A stretch of 64,000 nt of DNA from Trichoplusia ni. Lineage: Eukaryota; Arthropoda; Insecta; Lepidoptera; Noctuidae. The notes beneath the pieces are model-generated. The model saw only the letters and a list, made by a program, of their open reading frames with translations. It made no database searches and was not told where the DNA came from. Location of the stretch: the NCBI RefSeq assembly GCF_003590095.1, contig NC_039494.1, positions 2,356,001 to 2,420,000 on the forward strand, written 5' to 3'. Of the stretch, positions 23,101 to 36,700 are shown piece by piece. The position numbers and the translations under genes were made by a program. Numbering within the stretch: position 1 is the first letter of the stretch; the number at the start of each line of letters is the position of its first letter.

Positions 23101-25971
23101 TCGTAAACATGAATAATGTAATGTTTATTCTTTCCAGAGAACAGCGAGATAGTCGAGTAATGATGGCGCGTCTTACTGTCGACGGTTGCCAAAAAGATTA
23201 CGTGTGCTTCGATTTTGTACCTCAACATCATAATATTATAAGGTTTGGTTGTTTGATTATTCATAGATTACTTCTTTAAAGGCCTCTTTTCGTTGCCTTT
23301 TTCATCCTACTTAAGTTCAAATTGACTTCATACAAGCCGCAATTTGTTTCCAGGTACCGCAAAGGATTAGCCATGATCCAAAGCAACTTCCACACAGTAT
23401 GTTCATGGGTGCAGTTCAAAAACAAACAGGAATGGCGTTATGACATATTTTTGAAGAAGGATCCCTCGCCCATCCGTTGCCCGGTTGCCGGCAAATTTAA
23501 CTTCACTCAAAAGGGCGATGTCAAATTCGAAACGAGAATATTGGGTGGTGTCACTTTAAGTCCCAGACCAAACTTGTACTGCAAGTTGAATCTAAGTGAT
23601 TTCTCAGTTTGCGATATAGATCAAAAAACTATACAGATTAAGGAAAACTATTGTCTGTCCGTAGACTATTTGGGTAGACCTGTCGATATCTACAGTGATC
23701 CTGACTACAGAATGAAATGTATTGGATTTTGGAAGGAGAATCTGAAATCATATCTTATCACTTATGATGAATTAGATCCTTTCTCAAAGTACAGATGTTG
23801 GGTGTACCAGCGGGCTGATCTTAACAGGTAATTATCACATAAATACTCTTTCAAAAATCTGTATAATCCTTACATATTATAAAACAAAGTCCCTCGCCGC
23901 GTCTGTCTGTCTGTCTGTTCGCGATAAACTAGAAAAGTACTGAACGGATTTTTATGCGGTTTTCAACGATTGATAGAGCAATTCTTGAGGAAGGTTTTAG
24001 TGTATAATAAGTTTAGGTTTTGTGTAAACTGACGATATTACAGCGATATTAGTTAAACATGTCGGAAAAAATTAAGCCATTCGAGAGCTTTCATCGAGAA
24101 CGCTGCCAAAACCTTTCGAGTTACAACAAAACAATGTATGGCAAGTTTGTACCTCTTTAATAGATCTACAAAAAAGTCCGCGGTGGTATATGTCTATCTT
24201 CCAAGGATAACCCACAATAACCATTTTTATGTGTTTTCTTAATACAGTAAAATTATTGGTTACTTACGAACCTCTTTTTAACAATACAGTATTAATCCTT
24301 ATCCAACTAAATAAGTTAGATATATTATGCATGTAATATAGAACAAATTGCCTTTTACACTACGCCAAAAACGTAAATAGGTAATGAGTTATCGTAATAT
24401 TAAAATCTCCGCGCGAGAAATTAAAAATCGATGAAACGTAGCAAAGATATCGTTGGCATCTATATACTAATTGTACTATATATATACTAATTACTATGTA
24501 TATACTATGTATGTACTATGTTTATACTAATTGTTTGTTTGAAAGCGCTAATCTCAGAAACTACTGGTTCAAATTGAAAAAATATTTTTGTGTTGAATAT
24601 ACCATTAATCGAGGGAGGTTTTAGGCTTTATGTATATCATCACGCTGCGACCAATAGGAGCGAAGAAAAAGTCATAACTTATATCTTCTAACCACGCAGA
24701 CGAAGTCGCGGGCAACAGCTATCCTTACATCCTTATCCTTACATATTATAAAACAAAGTCCCCCGCCGCGTCTGTCTGTCTGTCTGTCTGTCTGTCTGTT
24801 CGCGATAAACTAGAAAAGTACTGAACGGATTTTTATGCGGTTTTCAACGATTGATAGAGCAATTCTTGAGGAAGGTTTTAGTGTATAATAAGTTTAGGTT
24901 TTGTGTAAACTGACGATATTACAGCGATATTAGTTAAACATGTCGGAAAAAATTAAGCCATTCGAGAGCTTTCATCGAGAACGCTGCCAAAACCTTTCGA
25001 GTTACAACAAAACAATGTATGGCAAGTTTGTACCTTTTTAATAGATCTACAAAAAAGTCCGCGGTGGTATATGTCTATCTTCCAAGGATAACCCACAATA
25101 ACCATTTTTATGTGTTTTCTTAATACAGTAAAATTATTGGTTACTTACGAACCTCTTTTTAACAATACAGTATTAATCCTTATCCAAATAAATAAGTTAG
25201 ATATATTATGCATGTAATATAGAACAAATTGCCTTTTACACTACGCCAAAAACGTAAATAGGTAATGAGTTATCGTAATATTAAAATCTCCGCGCGAGAA
25301 ATTAAAAATCGATGAAACGTAGCGAAGATATCGTTGGCATCTATATACTAATTGTACTATATATATACTAATTACTATGTATATACTATGTATGTACTAT
25401 GTATATACTAATTGTTTGTTTGAAAGCGCTAATCTCAGAAACTACTGGTTCAAATTGAAAAAATATTTTTGTGTTGAATATACCATTAATCGAGGGAGGT
25501 TTTAGGCGTTATGTATATCATCACGCTGCGACCAATAGGAGCGAAGAAAAAGTCATAACTTATATCTTCTGACCACGCAGACGAAGTCGCGGGCAACAGC
25601 TAGTTGACAAATAAAAAGGTTCAATGCTTCGTAGCCCACTGTTGACTAATAAGACTATTTCTATAGCTTGACTTGTTTTGTTTTTCAGAGTGCTGATGTC
25701 TCAAGCTCTGGGTCCTTATTGTGATTTGAAGCAAGACGTGACGTCATGGAACTACACAGAGGGCGCTGCGGTCGCCATAGAAATGGAGGAATACGAGAGG
25801 GAGCGCGATCAATGTCCAATGCACTTCGACGACGGCAGTGACCCGTGGTCGACAAAAGAGAACTTCGTTAAAGTATTCACTTTCTCGTTTTGGGGATCAA
25901 ATTCTGGTTCAATCACAGCATTAAGTACTGTTCTTATAAATCTAGTAGCTTTAATTATTTTGATACAGTAA
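20155..25971 (+). CDS. Secreted/GPI-anchored Cys-rich insect protein (DUF7042-7045 type), 9 coding exons
   Basis: Exons: 20155-20206, 20292-20406, 20842-21076, 21426-21642, 22075-22268, 22764-22924, 23138-23242, 23354-23827, 25689-25971; all junctions keep frame and give 611 aa. Residues 1 to about 23 form a signal peptide (MAPHSVIVTVICFLSLG...VVA). The body has many spaced cysteines and aromatic motifs (NTWFSF, GVWQFAYQNRFRFTGEC, FSGDWIN) typical of the insect-specific DUF7042/7043/7044/7045 family, as I recall it. Sequons at NAS, NITY, NFSG, NETH, NLSD and NYTE suggest glycosylation. The C-terminus is a hydrophobic tail after a small-residue stretch (SNSGSITALSTV, then LINLVALIILIQ), as in GPI-anchor signals; a single membrane anchor is the alternative. 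Molecular function is unknown. The last intron was enlarged by a tandem Helitron pair. Confidence 0.85.
23867..24720 (+). mobile_element. Helitron-like element, copy 1 of a tandem pair
   Basis: Begins TCCTTACATATTATAAAAC directly after an A and ends in the hairpin region ACGCAGACGAAGTCGCGGGC followed by aacagct. It has no coding capacity (about 855 bp), so it is non-autonomous. It sits in the last intron of the DUF-type gene in sense orientation. Its CTAG terminus is interrupted at the junction with copy 2 (gct followed by atccttac). Confidence 0.75.
24736..25603 (+). mobile_element. Helitron-like element, copy 2 of a tandem pair
   Basis: Nearly identical to copy 1; reading them side by side I see fewer than ten substitutions and a longer TCTG run. 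The start TCCTTACATATTATAA is preceded by a short duplicated 'tccttac/ccttatcc' stretch (24722-24735). The end is complete: hairpin, aacagCTAG at 25600-25603, then T. With the A before copy 1 this fits insertion of the pair at one AT dinucleotide. Confidence 0.78.
24771..24799. repeat. (TCTG)n microsatellite inside Helitron copy 2
   Basis: Seven TCTG units plus a partial one; copy 1 has about four units at 23902-23918. This length change is the main difference between the two copies. Confidence 0.85.
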
Positions 25972-27140
25972 TTAATAAGTTTAGACTGATTTAGATGACA
26001 AGATTTTATGTGTTCAACAAGCAATAGAACATTCGAGTTTTAAAACTCGTCCAGTATTGTCCAGTTATGTTTGATGTCGTGTGTATATTTTCGACTTCAG
26101 AAAGCTTCTGCCACCTCATAAAGTAATATTTGCTGGTGTAGAAGTATTATATCTCGTTGAGCGTAAGACCGTAATTTCTCTCTCACTACTGCAATGATAC
26201 TTATTCTTTAGTAAGTGCAAAAATTATACAATACATCTCATTATTTTATTACTATCGAATCTCACGTATATGCCTCTGGAAGGTGTGAAAAAGTATGTCT
26301 TGAAAATATCAAAGCTACAGAACAATATGTTTAAACAAAACGATAAATGCAGCTTTCGGCAACTTTTAACTATAACAACTATAACACAATTAGTTTATTT
26401 TATGTATATTAGATCTGATTGTACATGTACTTGATGTTTATATTTTAAATTAGTATTTTAACATAGGCTAAGAACAACAATTTTTAATGACATTATAAAT
26501 ATTACATTTATTATCTCTAATAGTGATAGTCAGGCCGTCCATTATGTACTTATGTGTAGCTGTTTGGTTGATACTTGTTTATTAACTGTAGTGTATAGTC
26601 TCCTTACCATGATTTTAAAATAATTCTCCTGATTAAACCTGTTTGCATTGGGCATGAGCCTATGTAAAAAAAAAGTTGTTGTATGACTACTGAACTATAT
26701 GCAATTGCATATAAACAATTATATCTCATACAATTTTTGCAGTCCTAAGTACTGTAAATATTTACCACCTTCAATTTAAGTTACTGCAAGTAAATATGTA
26801 TGTCCATACTACATATTGTGTATGGTATTATAAACAAATAAGCATTTATTTACTTATACACATTAAAATGAAAATACTTTATATTTAGAGAATATCAATA
26901 TCAAAGTGTAATTGATAGCCTTCAAGTGTGCCTTAGACAAGAAAATATTTAGTTTTAATTATTTGAATCATGAAATGACATTACTTTTATTGAGTAAATA
27001 ACTTTTAAATAAATATGAAATCATATTTTACACTGTTACCTTGTGTATTTTACAATTCCGTCCAATAAACTGTTTTGCTTTAAATTGTATGTTTTTATAA
27101 TTTTCTTTTACACATCTGAATAAAATGTTATGAATTAAGA
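25972..27140 (+). other. 3' UTR of the DUF7042-type gene
   Basis: AT-rich non-coding stretch after the stop codon, with AATAAA at 27064-27069 and 27119-27124. It ends about 400 bp from the convergent FAM32A stop. I see no repeat element in it. Confidence 0.45.
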
Positions 27141-27390
27141 TTTTGTTTCATTTTATTTGCTGCATGAAGTCTCTTACCCATGGCAACACTACACATCTGT
27201 AGATCTTTAGGGATAGCTATTGTAACAGTGGAAAGTGCCCTTAAATAATAAATATTGCTTGATAAGTTGTGTCCAGGAGTATAGTTAATGGAGGTTCATA
27301 AATACTATGAAAATGTATAAGTATATGGGTAAATTATAAATAATTAACAGATCATGTTAGAAAAAGGACATATTTTTATTTTGTTTCTTA

Positions 27391-27396
27391 TTTATT
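27391..27396 (-). promoter_or_regulatory. Candidate poly(A) signal of FAM32A
   Basis: AATAAA on the minus strand about 150 nt downstream of the FAM32A stop. Confidence 0.4.
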
Positions 27397-27544
27397 ACAT
27401 TATTGATTGCAGATAACCATACTATGAGAATACTCAGTTAACACTAGTTGCAGTTAACAATATCTTAGCAATCAAAGAACATATTTGTCAATCATTATTC
27501 ATAAATAAATTATTAAGGTGCATGAACATGGTTTCAGTAACAAT

Positions 27545-28198
27545 TTATTTAGTCCAAGATACTTTAGGTATATCAAAGTGTTCAGTCAGACTGTCCAGGT
27601 GTTGGTTAAACTTTTCAACTCTTTGTTTGTGGGTCATCTCGGCTTTCTGTTGTATCCTCTGCTTTTGCTGTAAGAGAAAAAATATAGTTGTACTGTTTCA
27701 ACGGAGAAAAGATGTAGTTTTTTCAATAAACTTGTTTAATTTTGCTTAAGGTAAAGGATCTGAAAATTGCTACATGAGTTTGGGTCAGCTTCAGTCAGTT
27801 TTCTTTAACTTTCAAGAGATTTTTAAACAAATACGCAGATCGGAAAAAGGTTATGCAGTCAATCGTAGCATATATTCAAATGCGTGTGTGGCACTTGTGG
27901 CCAACGCAGTAACAATTCTGGTGTTATAACTAAAATATGAGATGAACAAAACTTTAAACAACATTGTGCAATATATACTTACCATTTTTTCTTGCATCTT
28001 TTGGAATGCCATTTCAGCTTTTGTTTTCGTGTTGACGACGGTGTTAGTTTGTTGCTTCACTTGTTGTTTTACTTCGTTTTCCATTAGTTTCTCAGTGTCC
28101 TTGTTAGCTTTCTTCTTCTTCTTTTTCTTGATACCAGAGTTGTCCTTGATTCTTAACTGTGCTTTATTTACACACGCGTATTCGTCCTCTTCGCCCAT
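27545..28198 (-). CDS. FAM32A: FAM32A homologue, 2 coding exons
   Basis: Exons 28198-27983 and 27667-27545 give 112 aa, the same length as human FAM32A. The N-terminus is MGEEDEYACVNKAQLRIKD, then a long lysine run, then a conserved TKAEMAFQKMQEK, and the C-terminus THKQRVEKFNQHLDSLTEH...IPKVSWTK, all matching the family. FAM32A is a small nuclear protein found in the catalytic spliceosome, where its C-terminus reaches the active site and helps 3' splice-site ligation; it was also described as an ovarian tumour-associated gene. The gene is tail-to-tail with the DUF-type gene and is the last supported gene before the 35-kb gene-poor stretch. Confidence 0.93.
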
Positions 28199-31100
28199 TA
28201 TAGATGTTTAACTTTATTTAAACAAGGGTTTGTTTGTTATTTACGAAAGAAAACAGCACCACAGAACAGCACTCACGAAAATATACATACACTGGTTTGA
28301 CATTGACAATAGGGAACTGACATTCCATTCGCGTCTGTGACAAGGTTTTTTTTTAATTTGGATAACGGGCATTTGGCATGGTTTCGCAAAAAACCGAAAG
28401 ATCATTCGAGAGTTTATAGTTTAACAAAATCTTATGTCTGATAATGGTTTGTTAAACTAGACGTACAAGTGGAAGTCTTTACATTTACATATTAGATACA
28501 AATTGAAAAACACTCTACTAAGGGGAATATTCCACCTTTACTTTTTAAATTCTCATTATATGTAAAAGTACTAAAACAGTGTTCTTAAAATAGATATAAA
28601 AATGTAAAGCATGATTTTGATCAAATAAAAAGATAGGATAACATAGTTTAAGATTTATACGTAGAGGCAACTACTAACACTCCCTTGTAAGACTCCCTAT
28701 CTGACGACGCGGGGCTTTAGCCAAGTTAAGTACACATTAACTCACGAGGGTGGCAGGTTGACTAGTAGCAAATATCATAAATAAATAAGTGATTGTTCAC
28801 TACAAAAGAGCGGGAATGAATAGCGTTTCTTGGCGTTATCGCGACGGCGCACGCGCGCTGCCCGCCGACGCGTACGGCCTAGAGATTAGTTTGATTTTGG
28901 GCCACGTGTCGCCACGTGCTTGCCGACTACCCACCAAATAAGATTAACGGATTTGCACACTACAGATTGCACACGAATGAGCAGGAAGTGTAAAGTGAAA
29001 CGCCGGTAATGAGATCGCTTTGTGGGTTGGCCGATGTAATGAGATAGGAAAAAATATTATTGCAATCGAATATGACACATTAAATTGTAGCTAGTTTTAG
29101 TTTCGGTTCTGTTTCTTTGGTTTTTTTTTTGTTTTAGTAACTGAAATCCAATCTTTTTTTAAAATTAATATTGACCGTAGAACATAAACTTCCGGTGTAA
29201 ATTGGTCATAGTGTATCCCAACACTCTCAACTTATGCATAAAATGCATCTCCTTAGCTAATCATACCAATATCTTCAACAGTTAAAATAATAGGGTACTT
29301 ACTTAGTAAGTTACTACCTAGTAAGTAAATGGACAGTATCTTGATGTTAAAGTGAACGACTATTCCGTTTTTTCAGAGTTTACAAATAATGCGAGTTTGA
29401 CAACATACCTAATACTGAAATTATGATTCTGCCACTACTTACTTAAGGAACAAATCATTTCAAGATCAAACATTAGGAGCAAGTCCTTAATAAACCTAAT
29501 ATATGGAACACACTGGGAGCATAATTTGTATTATTTTGTACTGTAAACATTTAACTGAAACAACACTCAATTCAAGTAGTTTGAATGAAGCCAATCCAAA
29601 CCAATACAAACAACAGTAGTTTACCCAATCAAACTTAAATCACAATCTAATCAGATATCAAACAACGTGCAAGAAATCCTTCTTGACTAGAAATGATAAC
29701 TTTACAATGGAGTTGACCTGAATGTCTTGCCTGTACTACGGCTAGGGTGCAACGCCAGCCGATGGCACGTGCCTGGTCTGATAACACTCACCCCTGCTAC
29801 TCCATCGTTATCGTGGCCATCGCGGACTGAATCGATCTGCGGCATCGCGGCATTGGCCTTGTGGACTTGGTACAGTTTCTAAGAACTAGCTGAAATAGAT
29901 TTATTAGTGAGAGTTACGGCATTTGAGTAATTTATCAGAAACGAATTTGTATCCAGTTGTGTAGTTTTAGTACAGTTTAAGATGTTGATTGCAAGGATCA
30001 GTATTGCCTTTTATGGACGTTTTAATAAGTAGCGAACAATTAGTTATAAGCAGTCGGTTTTAGAAGTATTAGTAGCAGTCGCTTAGCAGCAATAGTTACG
30101 GTATATTTCATTTACTAGCTGAAGGAATGGTGAGGCAAAAAGTCATTATAAAAAATTACAAAACATACAATAACGATTCACGTTGCGTTTTTACACTTCC
30201 TGTCGGTACTGGGACCAGTAAATGTCATTGTCATTTTCATCAAAAACTAGAGGAAAAGGGAACAACCGAATATCATTCTAAATTCAAACAATACCTACTT
30301 GACTTCGATTAACGCCTCTCGTGCGAAAGTCATGGGCTTACGTCCTCAACGTCGCATTACTTTTATAAATCCAAACAAATAGCTAAGGCTAGGTGCAGAA
30401 CAATGGTAGCAGCTAATAGACATTAATACAGCATTAGTTATAAGCGACGCACGCGCCGGCGACGCCTTGTTTGCCAAACTGCCCTAATCCGCTATTTGTA
30501 GGGGAGGGAAGCCACACGTTTGGATTCTGTGGGAATAACGGATGTAGTTGGAGGTTTAGTTTTAAGATCAACAATTTGTATATATTTAAAATAAAAGACG
30601 ACTATGGTATGCTTGTATTATAATATTAAGGAAAGACTTTGATTGAATAAAAAAAAATCGATTTCTTAATTGAAACTAATTTAAGCAATTCACTAAGTTC
30701 TTATCTTTTAGTGTCGATAATCGGCTGATTATGAAAGGATACCATGAAACCTATCTACAGTTGAACTTTGTTAAATTTTAATGCTTATATTTCGACGAAA
30801 GTTAGGGATTCCGACCTCTTAGCCACCCTACTCTGCTGCATAATACCGATTTGACTTCTGAGAGGAAATCCTTTTCCCACGAGCTTTATTCAAACATATG
30901 TAAAGCGTATGATGGATGACGCACCGACCGCCCTTTAGCGGGGGTTAGCCGTTTAAATCACAATCGTGTCGCCCCTAATACATTTTTTCATTGGTCACTG
31001 AACGTTTAGGTTAAAATTTATAATGTCATTTTTACTAGCCCGACTTCACACTAAAAGAGTTGAATTGGCACACGACAAAATGATTGCGCTTTTTATTGTA

Positions 31101-33432
31101 ACGCGCCCAGGGGTATTCAGTTACACTGGTTACACTAATTTCATTTCCCATACAAAACTTACGTTTGAAGAACCGAAATAGGCGGATAATGTAATCATAC
31201 AATTTTGTGTTCATAATGTGAGTTTTGAACTCACAATCGCTGTTTTGTCATGACTTCGGTAAATATGTCTTGAAAACAATATAATATGTGAAGTAAAAAT
31301 GTTTGGCGCGTTCGTCGGGAGCGGCGCGGGGGCGAACGCGTCAAAGTTTTCCCATTACGCGACTCGCAGACATTAGCAGCCCTCTTGGGTTCATTAAAAT
31401 TTGTCAGCTTGTCGTATAGGAGTAACTTCTAAATGGATGTAGAAACTTCTCTAAGTGAAACTCGGATGACGTAAAAAGTTCGCCGGATTTTGAGTCGGCG
31501 TTTTTTCGACGCCATCAATTTCTCAGCCCGTCAAGAAGATTATTCGCACTCGCATTGCGGAAAAAAGAGTAATTTAAGTTTTCCAGAAGAGTCGTTGCGT
31601 TGGAGTTATGATCTTTGTTTGAAACTTTGATTGATTTATGAAATCCTCATTGTCTGCTAGGACGATTAAGGGATCAGCGGGGTTTGTTTTAAAACTTAAG
31701 TATGTGTGGACTTAATATTCAGTAAAAGAACCGTCACACACATTCCAGCAGCGCCTAAAAAAATATCATATCAAATAAATATGTTCTCATAATTAAATTA
31801 TTTTGTTATGGAGACCTACTTTGACCCAAACAATAGCGCAAATCGTCCCCAAAAGAAAATTAAAACACCAACGCCTGTGATTTGATCCTGCGCAATCAGT
31901 TGCCGAAGCGAACCAGTCAATGTTATTGTTCCCTTTATGTCTGAGGGGTTAAATGAACCCCAGAGTACGAGGGTGACGCCGATAGTTTATTTAACAGATG
32001 TAATTGTGAATGAATGAACGAAATCGAACGAGTGGAAGGAATGTTAGTGTAATTAACGCGGTGGGAGACTGGCCATTAGTAGTCGGTTTTTATTTTTTAT
32101 TGACCAGCGCGTTGCAATTGCGTTTTTGTCAACGTTGTTTAACTTGAGGCCGAATGCATTATCGAATAAAAACTGTAAATGACGTGTTAATGTAAATTAC
32201 TTTTAACATAAATTGTTGTTTTATTTACTGGTTTTTATTACGGAGATAACTTTTTTTTTCATAAATATGTAAGTAGACTTCGTTTAATTTTAGCAACTGT
32301 CAAAAAAGGAACTAAAATTATAATTTTGGCATTCAATAAAATTATAATATTTTTATTCGTACATCATATTGATCTGTCAAATTGTTTGTCAAATTTATTT
32401 TTTATTTTCAGTTCCTGCTCTAATCTAATTTTAATACTTAATTTCATTTAAACAAACACTTTTTACAGACTCACTGGCGTCGGCTGTCAAATAGTTTGCT
32501 TGTCTACATTACGATGTAGGAAGGGTTGTAAGTTTGTAACTTTAGATGGCAGTAAATCAAAACTCATTGTGGTGCACCCCTCCCAACCTCCTCCCACACC
32601 GTGCTAGCGTAACAGACATTTTAAGTAAGTACTTATTTTGATGCGATTTTCGTCTTTTAAATCTACTTTATCGAACAATGTTATAATTTTGTAACTTTTT
32701 AACTGTCGCTTTCAAATTTGTAATATTCTTAATTTTAATAAAATCAATGTTTTCAAATATCTATCCGTCCCTTCTCAACGTTTTAACATTTAAAAAATAA
32801 TTATTTCTGTATTCAAACGTTTTACACATATTAATTGAACGAAAAATTGCCTTTTTGGTAACAGTATGTTATGAAACCACAAAGTCTAGTACTTGATACT
32901 CTTATCTATTAATAACATTCTCGTTTAGTCGTTCATACCATCTGTATCAATTAGTGCCTAGTTTAACGTGGATAAGTCAAAAAGAAATTAATCATGCATC
33001 TGTCAGAGACAAGAATTATGAGTTACTACAAAAATCACATGCCTATAAATGTATTTAATTAATTAACCAGCGGTGGGTAATTAAGGAGCTATTTCAAGAA
33101 TTGAAGCTTTAATTGTGAGGTTCAGAACAGGTATTTTTTTATTTATAGTCGCTCGTATTTTGTTTTTGGTACCGGTAGCTTATTCTATTTTCAAGATGGC
33201 CGTTTAATTGAAATCATGGAACATGACATTTTATTTGTTTTAAGCGTTCTTTTTTAAAATTTTAATATGACATTTCAGCATTTGCTGTGCAATAATAGGA
33301 ATCATAAAAGCCTTTTGAACTTGATAATATGTATAAGCTTGTTACGTTGTTATCTTTTATAACTATTTATTGTAGGGATGTGAAAATTACATACCACATT
33401 ATTATTTATGCCACAGCTCCGTTGCCTTTTCA
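28199..33432. other. Non-coding stretch upstream of FAM32A, left part of the gene desert
   Basis: No coding exon could be supported. The first 100-150 bp should contain the FAM32A promoter and 5' UTR. CpG-rich patches stand out at 28830-28935 (including two CACGTG boxes near 28910), around 29735-29860, 30440-30480 and 31300-31345. The rest is AT-rich sequence without repeats I recognise. Short open frames (for example 30127-30312) have no family features. Confidence 0.5.
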
Positions 33433-33724
33433 ATGTATACCAGCGTTGCCAGATTTTTTTCCTTACAAGTCGGGACTTTGGTACTTTTTAAGTGAAAATA
33501 GCGGGATTCTTCAGTCAGAAGCGGGACATATAAATTACACATATATATATCAAAGGTTTTCAAATTTTTATCTTTTTATTTAACTCCGCCAAAAATTGAT
33601 CGAGCTTCTTTTTAGATTCGTACTTGGTGTGAATCCTACGAGGCGTGCTACTTTCGTACGGACGAAAAGCGGGACCTTTAAATTTGATCTAAAAATCGGG
33701 ACGTCTGGCAACGCTGATGTATAC
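33433..33724. mobile_element. hAT-type MITE with 8-bp target-site duplication
   Basis: The element spans 33441-33716 (276 bp). Its ends are inverted repeats, CAGCGTTGCCAGA at the left and TCTGGCAACGCTG at the right. It is flanked by a perfect 8-bp direct repeat ATGTATAC at 33433-33440 and 33717-33724. CAG termini and an 8-bp duplication are diagnostic of the hAT superfamily. It has no transposase frame, so it is non-autonomous. Confidence 0.9.
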
Positions 33725-36700
33725 CCATATTCAAAATTATAATACTAAAAAAATAAATAGACAAATAAATTCGAACAAGCGGTAGCTAACAACGTATCCA
33801 GATCAATGACAGCTAGGGGAAGTTGGTCTGCTGCGCATCACGCAACACACGATGCGCACGCGCCGGCGCCCGCGCAAACCGCACACAACGCTAATTCACA
33901 CATCCTGATTGTCATAGTGAAGTGTCACTTTTTAGACTTTGAACTAAAGGGATAGATAGAGCACGGCTTTGGTAAAGGGCTTGCTGATTTGTAGATAGTG
34001 TGTGTTCATTTTTGTCACTTAATACTTTTACGTAGTATTAATTGTGATTAATAGGTACTGATTATAAATGAGCACGGTGTATTCCTGAGCAATGATTTAG
34101 ATTACAGACTTAGGTTACACAGGTAGATTAAAGAGATCATTAGTTTTCAATTTCATGAAGTCCGTATTTTTTTGCAATGTTTCTATTTTGTTGTTTTTGT
34201 TCTTTGCGTTTCATTGTAGTAACGATTATACCCCCTGTACAATCTTAACTTACCACAACGTTTAAAATTAAGACTTGCACTTATGGAATATAAACGCATT
34301 GAAGCACACCATGGCAAACCTAACAAAGAACTCGGATGAATCCAGGACCGAAACGACCTGACACATTCAAACAAAATAAACTCCAGACACTTACAAATCA
34401 ATATGTTAACTTGCACAACATGTTTATACTGTTATTGCGGGCAATAACGCCTGTTGACACACATTACAGAAGGTGGCCTTCAATTGTTTCTATTCATGGG
34501 GTCTTTTAGACCACAGTTGTGTGGCTTGTTGTGGCCACAGGGGACATGAGTGGTAACTAGGGTGTTAATACTGTTAATAAACCTATTTTATTTGTGATCG
34601 TATGGTGATAGCAATTGAACTTACGTATTTCATGTTTAATATATCTTTTAGGACTACATGCCGAGACTTGCATTAATTAATATCGAATACGTTTATTGTC
34701 ATAGGTATAGGGAAGAATTAAGAAATAAATAATTGACCATCATTACTTAAAAAAAATAAAAGCCCTTAATCATTCCATTATACTTTAATTTCAGTCTAGT
34801 TCCCTGTTAAAAATCAAAACAAACTATTTACTCGTACTCGACTCAATATTGTACATAATCGATCGATTCCTGTAACAACGTATATTCTCGTCTAGCTATA
34901 TAAATGTAAGGTAGTAATTAGGCGACGCACGAGCCGGTGGGAGGTGGGCGCCGGAACCGGAAGCGCGCCGGAGATGAAGGCGCGATACAATATCCGGTTA
35001 GACGCCATTTCCGCCGCGAGACGACGCGTGTGTGGATGCCTTTAGCTTTACACTGATAGATACAGCCTGATTTTGTATTAGTTAATGGGACATTCGAATA
35101 TTATAGCTGCTTAAAATAAATATTATTTTTAAGATTCGGTTGTGGGAAGTTATTCAAAATCACATTCAATTCAACGATATACAAAAAAAATATTCAAGAG
35201 CACAGTCGAAAAGTAGAAGTAAAAAGCAAGTTAGTAAAATAACTATTTGCCTTTAATATAATATTCAATTTAAAAATGTAGAGCTGTTTATTTATCACCT
35301 GTTTAGCTTAACTAAACACAACAGAAAAACAGTAACATTACATTTGGTTAAATTTTATTTGTGTTTTAATGATGATACTCATTATCATTAAATAAAAAAT
35401 CGAAATTCAAAATTAATTCCGAGAGTCTACCCTACCATAATTCCCTAGGTACTTGTACACCAAAAAGTATTCGATTAAAGTATTAAACCATTATGAAATT
35501 GGAATCGATATAAAGTGTCTCGCGATGAAATCGATAAGGCAGACATCGTCATCGACTCGGATGAAGGATTCTTTGTTCATTAAGAGGGAAACATGATTGT
35601 TCCCTGGGGATTAAGCTTTTATGCCTTTATGCCTTCAGGCTTTTATTCTTTTATGAGATTTTTCAGTCGGGTTCGAGAGTTTTTCAAGGTGTCTGGTTGA
35701 AAGAATGCTTAGCGGTCTTAAGGGCATCGTCCTTGCTATGTACTTTTGTACCTATGTAACTCTTATGTATGTAAACCGTACGCGTATTGTCTGCGTACCG
35801 AATGTACATACATCGATTTTATGTTTCATCGTAATATGGTATTGTGAAAGTCTTTTTACTAATACTGTGAACTTTATTATAAGAAAAAATAATATGTGTC
35901 GGTGGATGGCGATGCGTATTCTTTTGTTTTGGTGTGATCAGTTTTGGGATATCTGACAAAAATCTTCAAGCGAAAGGAAATTTGCTTTTAGTTTTAATGG
36001 CACAAGTTCTTAAAAGAATTTTCCTTCGGATCTTATATGAAAGAAAATGAATAAGAACTGATTTTAAGTAAATTTATTGTAATTAAATCTATAAAATAAA
36101 GCTGAAGAGTTTGTTTCTTAGACCGTGCTAGGCTCCTATGATCCGATTTGCAATTTTTTTTAGTGTTATATTTATCGACGAAGACCATATAACCATCACG
36201 CTTTGATTACTCAATAGGAGCAGAGCAGTAATTAATCATGTTACAAAAACGTGGAGAAGACGCATTCTCTGTAAAACTTATAATGCAATTAAAAAAATCC
36301 GAATTCATACATATCATAAATCGCAGGCAACAGTAAGTGAGAAAATAATATGAGTACATCAATCTAGAACCATGATAACATTAACACATTACGACTATCA
36401 ATCACCACTACTACAATAAATATACATATAGAATCTGAAATACATCATAAACATGGTACCTTTAACTAAACAATAACTACAAATAAAGCAATTGTATTAA
36501 ACAGTAGCATAGTTAAATGAGTTTAACCCTTCAAAAACTTACGATACAAATCAAAGTTGAATAGAGCGATCATCACGAATGAACATTAGTAGATATGTGC
36601 AGGTTGTAGTTGTACATGTAGTAATAATTATTCGGCGTGTTGCGATAATACAGATTTAGATAGAGCCGCCGCTGCCGAGATAACCCCTTACATAGCTCAG

